64,000 nucleotides of DNA, from contig CAJTDN010000006.1 of NCBI GenBank assembly GCA_910574865.1, positions 124,001 through 188,000 on the forward strand, written 5' to 3'. Below the pieces are notes generated by a model. That model did no database searches. It saw nothing but the letters and a program-made list of their open reading frames with translations, and was not told the origin of the DNA. Source of the DNA: Lachnospiraceae bacterium (lineage in GTDB: Bacteria > Bacillota > Clostridia > Lachnospirales > Lachnospiraceae). Positions 41,101 to 48,668 of this stretch are shown piece by piece; position 1 is the stretch's first letter; the number at the start of each line of letters is the position of its first letter. The position numbers were made by a program, and so were the translations under genes.

Positions 41101-41480
41101 AGATCCCTGCAATGTTCGTCGTTACCAAAGCTGTCATTGACCCCGAAAGAAACACCGCAGCCGCGCAATTCGAAAGAAACGAAAGCGTAACCGTACGGGA
41201 CGAGGTGGTGGCCGAGGGCGATTTCCGGGTCGTCAAGGTTGCGCCTGCCGGAGCGGTTGGCGATGAGAATGGCGGGAAACGTCCTCGCGTTCACCCCGCT
41301 TCCGGCAACGGGAAGGGTCACGTCTACCGCGATTCGTGTCCCGTCAAAGCTTTCAATATACTGAGAGGTGGTCGACGAGCCCTTATAAAGGGGACGGTCA
41401 AAGGCCTTGGCCGAAAACGGCGCGGGTTCTATTTGTTCTGTTCGTTTTGTTTGTTCTGTTTGTAATGTGCCATGATTCAT
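38190..41480 (-). CDS. Large double alpha/beta-hydrolase (CocE/NonD family fused to a second hydrolase)
   Basis: 1096 residues. The N-terminal half is an S15/CocE-like acyl hydrolase: GTRIAVDVTLPV, VSFELRGCGVS and nucleophile elbow GLLGCSNRAYIQL, then a PepX C-terminal jelly-roll (YVLELWISCTAKDVDLIVYA-like strands, FQPKSRLRITVTCAN). The second half (from about 720) is a dienelactone/acetylesterase-type domain with CIIYIHGYGTPY and the elbow YGFSLGGNTSLML, ending in HGMDCINIAF. No signal peptide is seen. The first elbow GCSNR departs from the usual GxSYxG. ATG at 41480 follows CAGGAGG. Substrate unknown; esters or X-Pro peptides are possible. Confidence 0.82.
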   Translation of the reverse strand: MNHGTLQTEQTKRTEQIEPAPFSAKAFDRPLYKGSSTTSQYIESFDGTRIAVDVTLPVAGSGVNARTFPAILIANRSGRRNLDDPEIALGHHLVPYGYAFVSFELRGCGVSFGVNDSFGNDEHCRDLISVIDWVYSQDWCSKKIGLLGCSNRAYIQLCTAALNPRHLSAITPVVAVSDFYYQNYPNGVSAIPDFRMGTFDHKMTKEEFLKTVTPVDADKDGSMAYKAFTECQYDNNKDFFDTLLIPNLNRDSAHPNYGSEPVFMTIPPYGKLDEFFGRKEVRQHQFIGQLESGTLGQLAQFLDFGGSVCLGPWTHGGGCVCRSAFANGTLDLVNAYRTWYDSSLKGMDNGFTEMPPVSYYMFHATPGKEWRFSESWPPENEVRTTLYFDNRPSGTCASVNDGSLTLEKPDASFVDYKVRDDIRVFKGADTKSHYNRSELLWDGDMNEDVDQKGLTFTSAPLFAAYDNEMAGCISVELWISCTAKDVDLIVYAEEVRPDGTSRYIKDGVMRASHRTFAPNPAWERMGATWHTSMTCDVEKCLDEGLGAPTLLKFAIDPIAYHFQPKSRLRITVTCANNAAFQHYMYRDGLPTLTLYTGGEHASNISVPFLEPEYNTYVGTLPESGKPATLYVFNRNCYLNGGGTWHRYPNDNTFEVDGNTVFLGKERTEFIPFDMPRSVPHLPSTQVPSGDPHPFPTFRRQLVSTEPVASREYTLFVPGKKNLYLDVFKNDKTGDSPCIIYIHGYGTPYCSLPPQVKLLYENDYAIAAIDIRNYPPNRFPDYINDAKGAIRYLRANAGRFGINPEKFATYGFSLGGNTSLMLGLTGDNPGLEGHVGKNKTFSSRVQACVAGFAWSSLLDMGKDIAEEFENHPDIRKERIAMTDGAFSPSSEVIAFAGEGKGLGVLREYLDNGCQPDNALYNQKLQEAYDASPVNAVNPSVPPIALFGGHGMDCINIAFKQSLRTFEALNDVDALVFLYGNTQGEYGEKPETMLAIKAFYDKHLKERPQWHVISVTADSPSYVHDYVTRPLSRTARLDADGLWTDAGDICSLLAPAGDFDLEVKDGEANLCSLCGENVQKKYYEKYKTIIIKLQDTSL

Positions 41481-41636
41481 AAAATACCTCCTGAATGATG
41501 TTGAGCGTTGGTTCGATGGTTTCATTATGGTATTATCGCAAAAAACATGCCAATATTGATGATGCCGAGGCCAAAAGATGCTTTGTCTTCATGACGCCCG
41601 CGAGTTGCTTGTGGTGGAACGGTGCATAATAATGAT

Positions 41637-41800
41637 TGTTATCCGTTACTATTCACGGGGCTGTGCGCCCCGCCGCACGGCCGCCGTCCGATAAAGTGAT
41701 GGTGCCAGTGGGCCTCCAGCCCATTGCCGTAGGCAATTGTGAATGGCTGGAGGCCGTTACAGTCTGCGGCCGGTTGGGCCGTGAACTGTAACTGTTATCC
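41637..41800. mobile_element. MITE copy B, 148 bp with 8-bp target duplication
   Basis: The element is 41645-41792, flanked on both sides by TGTTATCC (41637-41644 and 41793-41800). Ends GTTACTATTCACGG and, inverted, GTTACAGTTCACGG are terminal repeats. Compared with copy A, GGGCCTCCAGCC pairs with GGCTGGAGGCC, a compensating change in the inner stem. It sits between the hydrolase and the peptide transporter. Confidence 0.9.
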
Positions 41801-41874
41801 GGTAACGGTTTCAGAATGAAACCATAGGGTGCAAAATAAAACGGCGTGAACCGCGAAAGGAAGGACGAATGAAT

Positions 41875-41912
41875 CATTATCCATTAGTTATAACAAATAT
41901 GTACTAATAATG
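41875..41912. promoter_or_regulatory. Inverted repeat upstream of the sigma-54 promoter, possible enhancer
   Basis: CATTATCCATTAGT and ACTAATAATG are imperfectly inverted and centred about 70 bases before the -24 element, a plausible site for the enhancer-binding protein encoded at 48669. Confidence 0.4.
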
Positions 41913-41958
41913 GAAGAAAAACGGCGGGAAAAAATATTTTTTTGCCGGCATGGATTTT

Positions 41959-41974
41959 TGGCATGGTATTTGCG
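41959..41974 (+). promoter_or_regulatory. Sigma-54 promoter (-24/-12) of the peptide transporter operon
   Basis: TTGGCATGGTATTTGCGA contains TGGCAT, five bases and TTGCG, with GG and GC exactly 12 bases apart. It lies about 50 bases before the first transporter gene. rpoN and a sigma-54 activator are encoded 9 kb downstream. Confidence 0.75.
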
Positions 41975-42021
41975 ATATATGTATGGCAGGTAAGTCATTA
42001 AGGAAAAAGAAAGGAGAAGCG

Positions 42022-42984
42022 ATGTTAAAATTTATTGGAAAGAGGATTTTATGGCTCGTCCCGGTGTTGCTGGGAGTGACGTTCTTCGTCTTTACAATCA
42101 TGTACTTCACGCCGGGCGACCCGGTGCGCATGACTCTGGGGGCAAACGCCACCGAAGAACAGATTGAGGAAAAGACGAAGGAGCTGGGGCTGGACAAGCC
42201 GTTCCTGGAAAGGTTCGGAAATTACTGCGTGGACGTTTTCCTGCATTTTGACTTTGGAAAGTCCTACCAGACAAGGCAAAGCGTGACGGAGCAGATTTTG
42301 CAGAGGTTCCCGTACACGTTGAAAATCACCCTGCTCAGCGTGCTGCTCGCGACTATCGTGGGAATTCCGGTGGGCGTTCTGGCCGCTACGCACCAATATT
42401 CATGGAAAGACAACCTTGCCATGTTTGGCTCGCTGTTTTGCGTGTCCATGCCGAGCTTCTGGTTCGCGCTCATCCTCGTGATGATTTTCGCCCAGAATCT
42501 GGGATGGCTTCCCTCATCGGGGATTTCCTCGTGGAAATGTTACATCCTCCCCGTCGTGTCATGCGCGATAGGCGGGGCGGCCGGAATCGCGAGACAGACG
42601 AGGTCGAGTATGCTGGAGGTAATCCGCCAGGATTACATAACGACCGCGCGGGCCAAGGGGCAGAAGGAGTCGAAGGTGATTTACGGGCATGCTTTGAAAA
42701 ACGCGCTGATTCCCATCATACAGACTGTCGGAAACATGGTTGGAATGTCGCTTGGCGGGACGCTGATCGCGGAAACGATTTTTTCCGTCCCGGGAATCGG
42801 GGTTTACATGATGAACGCCATTTCACAGAGGGATTACCCGGTCGTGCAGGGAGGCGTGATATTTATCGCCATTTGTTTCTGCCTCTGCATGCTGCTCGTG
42901 GACGTGGTATTCGCGTTCGTGGATCCCAGGATACGGTCACAGTACAAAAGTGCCGCCAAGATGAAAAAAAGGAAGGAGCGATGA
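42022..42984 (+). CDS. dppB: Peptide/dipeptide ABC transporter permease 1
   Basis: 320 residues, six membrane helices. The N-terminal LVPVLLGVTFFVFTIMYFTP plus GDPVRMTLG is the DppB/OppB start, and the EAA loop reads DYITTARAKGQKESKVIYGH, followed by ALIPIIQTVGNMVGMSLGG. It forms the channel with the next gene's product. AAAGGAGAAGCG precedes the ATG. It is the first gene of the operon behind the sigma-54 promoter. Confidence 0.92.
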   Translation: MLKFIGKRILWLVPVLLGVTFFVFTIMYFTPGDPVRMTLGANATEEQIEEKTKELGLDKPFLERFGNYCVDVFLHFDFGKSYQTRQSVTEQILQRFPYTLKITLLSVLLATIVGIPVGVLAATHQYSWKDNLAMFGSLFCVSMPSFWFALILVMIFAQNLGWLPSSGISSWKCYILPVVSCAIGGAAGIARQTRSSMLEVIRQDYITTARAKGQKESKVIYGHALKNALIPIIQTVGNMVGMSLGGTLIAETIFSVPGIGVYMMNAISQRDYPVVQGGVIFIAICFCLCMLLVDVVFAFVDPRIRSQYKSAAKMKKRKER

Positions 42985-42987
42985 GAG

Positions 42988-43857
42988 ATGGCAAGGGACG
43001 CTAAAAGTAACAAACCGAAATCGCAGGCAATCGAGATCATGAAACGGCTGGCAAAAAACAAGCTGGCCATGCTCGGGCTGGTCGTCATCGTCCTGATGAT
43101 TCTGGTCGCCGTGTTCGCCCCGTGGATTGCCCCCTACCGATTTGAGGAACAGAACATGGAGGCCGTGTATCTGTCACCCTGCAAGGAACACCTTTTGGGA
43201 ACGGACAAGCTTGGGAGGGACATTTTGAGCAGGCTGATATACGGGGCGAGGCAGTCCTTGCGCATCGGGATTTTCTCCGTCGCCATAGGCGCGGTGCTGG
43301 GAACCGCGTTAGGTGCCGTGGCGGGATTTTATGGTGGAAGGACGGACAATATCATCATGCGGATATTGGACATTTACCAGTCCATTCCGGGGATGCTTCT
43401 CGCGATTGCCCTCGCGGCTTCACTCGGACCCGGCGTGAATAACGCGATTTTCGCGGTGGGCATCTCCACGATACCGGTATATTCAAGGATTATACGGGCC
43501 TCCATCATGACGGTGCGGGACAAGGAGTACATCGAGGCGGCAACCGCGATTAACGCGAGCGACTTTCGGATTATAACGAGGCATGTGCTGCCGAATTCTT
43601 TCGCCCCCTTGATTGTGGAAATCACCATGAATATCGGGAATTCCATACTCATGGCCGCGACGCTTAGTTTTATTGGCCTGGGCGCCCAGCCGCCGTCACC
43701 AGAATGGGGGGCGATGCTGTCGGACGGGAGGAATTTCATGAGGGATTATGGTTATCTGGTCATTTATCCGGGAATCTGCATCATGGCGAGCGTATTGTCG
43801 TTCAACATGCTGGGGGACGGCCTTAGGGACGCGCTTGACCCGCGGTTAAAGAATTAG
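42988..43857 (+). CDS. dppC: Peptide/dipeptide ABC transporter permease 2
   Basis: 289 residues, DppC/OppC type. LGTDKLGRDILSRLIYGARQ is the hallmark of this subunit, and the EAA loop DKEYIEAATAINASDFRIIT, then HVLPNSFAPLIVE, is intact. It starts three bases after dppB stops, with GGAAGGAGCG, so both are translated together. The C-terminal GLRDALDPRLKN is standard. Confidence 0.93.
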   Translation: MARDAKSNKPKSQAIEIMKRLAKNKLAMLGLVVIVLMILVAVFAPWIAPYRFEEQNMEAVYLSPCKEHLLGTDKLGRDILSRLIYGARQSLRIGIFSVAIGAVLGTALGAVAGFYGGRTDNIIMRILDIYQSIPGMLLAIALAASLGPGVNNAIFAVGISTIPVYSRIIRASIMTVRDKEYIEAATAINASDFRIITRHVLPNSFAPLIVEITMNIGNSILMAATLSFIGLGAQPPSPEWGAMLSDGRNFMRDYGYLVIYPGICIMASVLSFNMLGDGLRDALDPRLKN

Positions 43858-43871
43858 GGGGAGGCTTAGTG

Positions 43872-44846
43872 ATGGAAAATGCGACATTGATAAAAGTGAA
43901 CGATCTTGTGGTAGAATATGCCGCTGACAAAAAGACCGTGCAGGCGGTCAACGGGGTTTACTTTGAACTGAGGAAGGGGGAAACTTTGGGACTTGTCGGG
44001 GAAACGGGGGCGGGCAAGACGACGATTGCGAAGGCGATTCTCGGCATATTGCCGGATCCGCCGGCAAAAGTAAGGAAAGGCGAGATTGAGTTTGACGGCC
44101 AGGATCTTTTAAAGCTGTCGGGGAAAAAGATGAGCCATATCAAAGGAAATGAGATTTCCATGATTTTCCAGGATCCGATGACCGCGTTGAACCCGATTAT
44201 GACGGTCGGGAAACAGATTTCGGAGACAATCCGCCTGCACAACAAAATGTCAAAGGCCGAAGCGGGGGTGGAAGCCGTCAAAATGCTGGAACTCGTCGGC
44301 ATACCGGGCGAGCGATACAACGAATATCCGCACCAGTTTTCCGGCGGGATGAAGCAACGCGTGGTTATCGCCATGGCACTGGCCTGCAAGCCTAAGCTGC
44401 TGCTGGCCGACGAACCCACCACGGCACTGGACGTCACCATCCAGGCCCAGGTGCTGGACATGATGAACAACCTGAAGCAGGAGCTTGGCACGTCAGTCCT
44501 TTTGATTACCCATGACCTGGGTGTGGTGGCGGAAATGTGCGACAGGGTGGCAATCGTGTATGCCGGGGAAATCGTGGAAATCGGGACGGCGGAAGATGTG
44601 TTTGACCGTACCGCGCATCCATACACGAAAGGACTGTTCCAATCGCTCCCGGCACTGGAATCGACAGAGAAGCGGCTAAAACCAATCAAGGGCATGATGC
44701 CGGATCCGACGGAATTAAAACCCGGGTGCAAGTTTTACGACAGGTGTCCTTACGCGTCGGAAGAATGCAAGGCGGAAGGGATGCGGGCGCGTGACCTTGG
44801 AAACGGGCATCTTGTCCTTTGCAAAAAGACGGAGGAGGTGATGTAG
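43872..44846 (+). CDS. dppD: Peptide ABC transporter ATP-binding subunit 1
   Basis: 324 residues. Walker A GETGAGKTT, Q-loop region MIFQDPMTALNPIM, signature FSGGMKQRV and Walker B LLLADEPTTALD are present, plus the Opp/Dpp C-terminal domain with CKFYDRCPYASEEC, which binds a 4Fe-4S cluster in relatives. ATG at 43872 follows GGGGGAGGC. It works as a heterodimer with the next gene. Confidence 0.93.
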   Translation: MENATLIKVNDLVVEYAADKKTVQAVNGVYFELRKGETLGLVGETGAGKTTIAKAILGILPDPPAKVRKGEIEFDGQDLLKLSGKKMSHIKGNEISMIFQDPMTALNPIMTVGKQISETIRLHNKMSKAEAGVEAVKMLELVGIPGERYNEYPHQFSGGMKQRVVIAMALACKPKLLLADEPTTALDVTIQAQVLDMMNNLKQELGTSVLLITHDLGVVAEMCDRVAIVYAGEIVEIGTAEDVFDRTAHPYTKGLFQSLPALESTEKRLKPIKGMMPDPTELKPGCKFYDRCPYASEECKAEGMRARDLGNGHLVLCKKTEEVM

Positions 44847-44848
44847 GC

Positions 44849-45823
44849 ATGGGAACGATTCTGGAAGTGAAAAACCTGAAAAAGTATTTTAGCACCCCCA
44901 AGGGGGAACTGCACGCGGTGGATGACATCAGCTTTAAAATAGAAGAGGGAAAGACGCTCGGGGTCGTGGGGGAGTCGGGATGCGGGAAATCCACCCTCGG
45001 AAGGACGATACTCCACCTGCTTGAGAGCACTTCGGGCCGGATTATTTTTGACGGGGAGGACATAACGAAGGTAAATAAGAAAAAATTGCGGGAAATCAGG
45101 GAGAACATGCAGATGATTTTCCAGGATCCGTTCGCGTCCTTGAACCCCCGGATGAGCGTGAGGGAAACCATCATGGAACCCTTGGTTATCCAGGGGAAGC
45201 TTTCAAAAACCGAAATAGAGGCGGAAACGGAAAAGCTGATGGAGACGGTGGGGCTGGCCAGGAGGCTCGCGGATTCCTACCCGCACGAGCTTGACGGGGG
45301 GAGGAGGCAAAGAATCGGCATCGCCAGGGCGCTCGCGTTAAATCCAAAATTCATTTTATGTGACGAGCCGGTTTCCGCCCTGGATGTTTCCATCCAGGCA
45401 CAAATCTTAAATCTGATGCTGGATTTGCAGGAAGAAAGGAAGCTGACATATATTTTTGTGACACATGACTTGTCGGTCGTGAAATATATTTCCGATGAAA
45501 TCATGGTCATGTACCTGGGACAGATGGTGGAAAAGGCGTCGTCCGACGAACTGTTCAGAAATCCGCTCCATCCTTATACGAAAGCGTTGCTGTCGGCAAT
45601 CCCGGTTCCCGACGTGCACGCGAAGAAAGAGAGGATTTTGCTGAAAGGGGAAATCACGTCCCCCATCAATCCCAAGCCAGGCTGCAGGTTCGCCGCCAGG
45701 TGCCTGTACGCGACAAAGCGGTGCGCCAGCACCCAGAACGTGGCGGAAATAAGCGAGGGCCATTTTGTCGCATGTCATGCGGCTGTGGAAAATAAAAAGA
45801 AAGAAGAGGTAAAAGAATTATGA
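44849..45823 (+). CDS. dppF: Peptide ABC transporter ATP-binding subunit 2
   Basis: 324 residues. Walker A GESGCGKST, MIFQDPFASLNPRM, and Walker B FILCDEPVSALDVS are present. The signature reads LDGGRRQRIG instead of the usual LSGGQRQRIG, so two signature residues are altered (Ser to Asp, Gln to Arg), although Opp-type dimers retain one good site. The C-terminal CRFAARCLYATKRC cluster motif is present. It starts two bases after dppD stops, with GGAGGTGATGTAG, and its stop overlaps the next ATG. Confidence 0.92.
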   Translation: MGTILEVKNLKKYFSTPKGELHAVDDISFKIEEGKTLGVVGESGCGKSTLGRTILHLLESTSGRIIFDGEDITKVNKKKLREIRENMQMIFQDPFASLNPRMSVRETIMEPLVIQGKLSKTEIEAETEKLMETVGLARRLADSYPHELDGGRRQRIGIARALALNPKFILCDEPVSALDVSIQAQILNLMLDLQEERKLTYIFVTHDLSVVKYISDEIMVMYLGQMVEKASSDELFRNPLHPYTKALLSAIPVPDVHAKKERILLKGEITSPINPKPGCRFAARCLYATKRCASTQNVAEISEGHFVACHAAVENKKKEEVKEL

Positions 45824-47394
45824 AAAGGAGAAACAAGAAAAAAGCAAGCGGGATTGTCACGGCATTCGTCCTGGCGGCATTCATTGTCGCGTCAGTCGCG
45901 GGGTGCGGCAAAGAAACGCCAGGAGACTCGGGGAATCCGGGTGACAAAGGCGGCGGGACGGGAGGAAAACAAGACGTGCTTACCGTGGCGATAAACGGGG
46001 ATGTCGGGGATTTGAGCCCGTTCAGCACCAGCGCCACGGCGCCATATTTGTGGAACCAGATATATGAGCCGCTGTTCGACCAGGGGTATGACATGGAAAT
46101 GACGCCGCTTTTGGCCGAGAGCTGGGAACAAGTTGACCAGACGCATTACACGATGAAAATCAGGGAGGGCGTGACTGATTCTGAAGGAAATACGTTCACG
46201 GCACATGACGCGGTATTCGTGTTTGAGACATATACGACGGACGCGGAAAACTCGACGTATGTCGCGAATATTGATTTTGACAAGACGGTGGCGTCTGACG
46301 ATTACACGCTCGAACTATATTTGCTCCAGCCGAATAATTACACGTTCACGAATTTAAGCGGTGTAAGAATGTTCACGAAGGCGGCATGGGAGGCGAGCAA
46401 GGACCAGATGGTGACGGAGCCGGTGGGAACGGGCGCCTATAAGCTAAAAGGATTTGTCAGCGGGTCTTATGTGGAAATCGAGGCGCGTGACGATTATTGG
46501 GGAGGTACGCCGGAAATTAAAAACGTGAAGTTTTCCGTAATCGCGGAGCCGTCCCAGGCGACGACCGCGCTTGAAACCGGGGAAGTGGACATCGTCATGG
46601 GCCTGCAGGCAAGTGACCAGGAATACGTTGATTCCAAGGAGGGACTGAAGACGCTGGTCAATCCGGCCATCCGTTCCATGGGGATGTACCTGAACATGTC
46701 GGAAAATTCCGTGTTCCGTGACAAGAACGTGAGGCAGGCCTTGTGCTACGCGGTTGACAACGCGGGAATCAACAAGGTCGTGTACGGGGGACTTGCATTT
46801 GAAGGCGTTTGCCCGTTTTCCAGTGCCATGATGGATTACGAGGAGGGCATGGATGGCGACATGTACGGGGCGGCCGACATGGGAAAGGCGAAGGAGCTTC
46901 TGAAAGAGGCGGGTGTTTCAGGCGGGAAGATAAAAATTGCCACCGACGGCTCTTCCGAGGAGACTGCGATTGCCGAAATACTTCAGAGCACGCTGATGGA
47001 GCTGGGATTCACGGCCGAGATTAACAATTATGACATGGCGACAATCTGGGACGTGGCCTCGGATCCGACACAGTGGGACATCGTGCTCCAGATAGCGGCG
47101 GCACCGAGCGGGTACGGGCTGGACCAGCTGCAGGCGTTTCTCGTCGCCTTGAATTGGAGCAAGTGGAGCGGGGAAGACTTTGACAAGTTCAACGAGTTGT
47201 ACCAGGAGGCAATCATGGCCGGAACACCGGAAGAAAGCCGGAAAAAGGCCGTCGAGGCAGTGAAACTGGTGGAAGAAACGGCACAGACGTACGCGTTTGT
47301 CCAGCTGTCAGACATTTATGGCTATAAGGACAACCTCAATTTCAGGGTCTGGAACCAGAACTCCCTCCTTGTAAAAGATTTGAAATTCGAATGA
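45820..47394 (+). CDS. Peptide-binding lipoprotein (SBP family 5)
   Basis: 524 residues. A lysine-rich start, a hydrophobic helix and the lipobox VASVAGC mark a lipoprotein anchored outside the membrane. The mature part opens with a Gly-rich linker, then LTVAINGDVGDLSPFSTSAT, and contains the family's YEPLFDQGYDMEMTPLLAES and EPVGTGAYKLKGFVSGSY signature. It captures peptides and hands them to the permeases. Its ATG overlaps the dppF stop (ATGA). This makes a complete five-gene importer. Confidence 0.93.
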   Translation: MKRRNKKKASGIVTAFVLAAFIVASVAGCGKETPGDSGNPGDKGGGTGGKQDVLTVAINGDVGDLSPFSTSATAPYLWNQIYEPLFDQGYDMEMTPLLAESWEQVDQTHYTMKIREGVTDSEGNTFTAHDAVFVFETYTTDAENSTYVANIDFDKTVASDDYTLELYLLQPNNYTFTNLSGVRMFTKAAWEASKDQMVTEPVGTGAYKLKGFVSGSYVEIEARDDYWGGTPEIKNVKFSVIAEPSQATTALETGEVDIVMGLQASDQEYVDSKEGLKTLVNPAIRSMGMYLNMSENSVFRDKNVRQALCYAVDNAGINKVVYGGLAFEGVCPFSSAMMDYEEGMDGDMYGAADMGKAKELLKEAGVSGGKIKIATDGSSEETAIAEILQSTLMELGFTAEINNYDMATIWDVASDPTQWDIVLQIAAAPSGYGLDQLQAFLVALNWSKWSGEDFDKFNELYQEAIMAGTPEESRKKAVEAVKLVEETAQTYAFVQLSDIYGYKDNLNFRVWNQNSLLVKDLKFE

Positions 47395-47462
47395 TATCAG
47401 AGTCAGGAAGGTACGGAGAACATGATTTTGGAATCCGTGGTATCATCAAAATAATGAAGGAA

Positions 47463-47488
47463 AATCGGGCAAGGAAACTTGCCCGATT
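47463..47488 (+). terminator. Hairpin after the transporter operon
   Basis: ATCGGGCAAG, GAAA loop and CTTGCCCGAT form a perfect 10-bp stem 70 bases after the binding-protein stop. It lacks a long T-run, so partial read-through into the MFS gene is possible. Confidence 0.6.
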
Positions 47489-47503
47489 ATAGGATGAAAA
47501 AAT

Positions 47504-48664
47504 ATGGTTGATAAATTATGGAATAAAAAATATGTCTGCCTGGTTTTTGTGAACACGCTTTCAGGCTTCAGCTTTTATATGATTATGTCACTTCTGACTT
47601 CTTACCTGACGGAAATCGGGAACACCGTTTCCGTGGCCGGCCTGGTCGTCGGCTTGTTTTCCATCACGTCGCTTGCCGTCAGGCCGTTTACCGGATATAT
47701 TTCGGATAATTATAATAAAAAATTTTTGTTAATTTTAGGAATGGCCGTGACAGGGGTATCGGTGGCGGGGTATGTCAGCACGGGCGCGTTGGGTGGTTTG
47801 ATTTTGATTCGCGTCGTGCATGGGACGGCCTTCGCGCTTGTGAGCACGGGAATTGTTTCCCTTGCCAGTGAATACATACCCGCGAGCCGTTTTAACCAGG
47901 GAATCGGATATCTCGGGCTGGGGCAAATCATCTCGTCGGCCATCGGCCCAGGACTGGGTGTCGCCATCATGAACCGGCTCGATATCAGGTATTCGTTCTT
48001 TGTGGCGGCCGCCTTCGCTTTCGCCGGGGTACTTTTGCTGGCATTGTTCAAGTACAAGCCTGACATACGTAAAAAAGAGTTCGGCCTGAAACTGGAGGAC
48101 GTCATTTGCGTAAAGGCTTTGAACCATACCTGCATCGGGGGAATTTATTCCTTTTCCAACGGCATCATATCGTCATTTATTGTCTTGTTTGCGTTGACGA
48201 AAGGGATAAGGGATGTTAGTATATATTTTACGGTATGCGCGGTGTTTTTGTTTTTGGCGAGGCCGGTAACGGGCAGGCTCGTGGACAGGGTTCCGATAAA
48301 ATATATCGTGTACCCCGGACTTCTGTTGTCCGTGGTGTCGATGGTTATTCTCGCCAACGCGGATTCGATGTATTTGATTATTCTGTCCGCGGTATTGCGC
48401 TCGCTGGCCCAGGGGGCGGTCCAGCCGGTCCTGCAGGCGGAATGCATCAGGCGGGCCGGAACCGGAAAAAGCGGTGTCGCGACGAGTACTTATTATCTTG
48501 GGGGCGACATCGGACAAGGGATAGGCCCGATTGTTGGCGGCGTGCTCGCGGGCTCGCTGGGATACCCGTCGGTTTTTTATGCTTGTGCGGTATTGTTTGT
48601 GGCGGGGGTTTTTTTGTTTTATGCGGGAACGCGCCAAAAGAATCTAAGGCCGGGGAGGATGTGA
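47504..48664 (+). CDS. Major facilitator superfamily transporter
   Basis: 386 residues, twelve predicted helices. GLVVGLFSITSLAVRPFTGY, then ISDNYNKKFLLILGMAVTG is the MFS motif A region (G-x3-D-x-x-x-R/K type), repeated in part in the second half (RPVTGRLVDRVPIKYIVYPG). The substrate is unknown; given its neighbours it may export amino acids or peptide-derived products. GATGAAAAAAT precedes the ATG. The regulator gene follows after four bases. Confidence 0.85.
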   Translation: MVDKLWNKKYVCLVFVNTLSGFSFYMIMSLLTSYLTEIGNTVSVAGLVVGLFSITSLAVRPFTGYISDNYNKKFLLILGMAVTGVSVAGYVSTGALGGLILIRVVHGTAFALVSTGIVSLASEYIPASRFNQGIGYLGLGQIISSAIGPGLGVAIMNRLDIRYSFFVAAAFAFAGVLLLALFKYKPDIRKKEFGLKLEDVICVKALNHTCIGGIYSFSNGIISSFIVLFALTKGIRDVSIYFTVCAVFLFLARPVTGRLVDRVPIKYIVYPGLLLSVVSMVILANADSMYLIILSAVLRSLAQGAVQPVLQAECIRRAGTGKSGVATSTYYLGGDIGQGIGPIVGGVLAGSLGYPSVFYACAVLFVAGVFLFYAGTRQKNLRPGRM

Positions 48665-48668
48665 CGAG

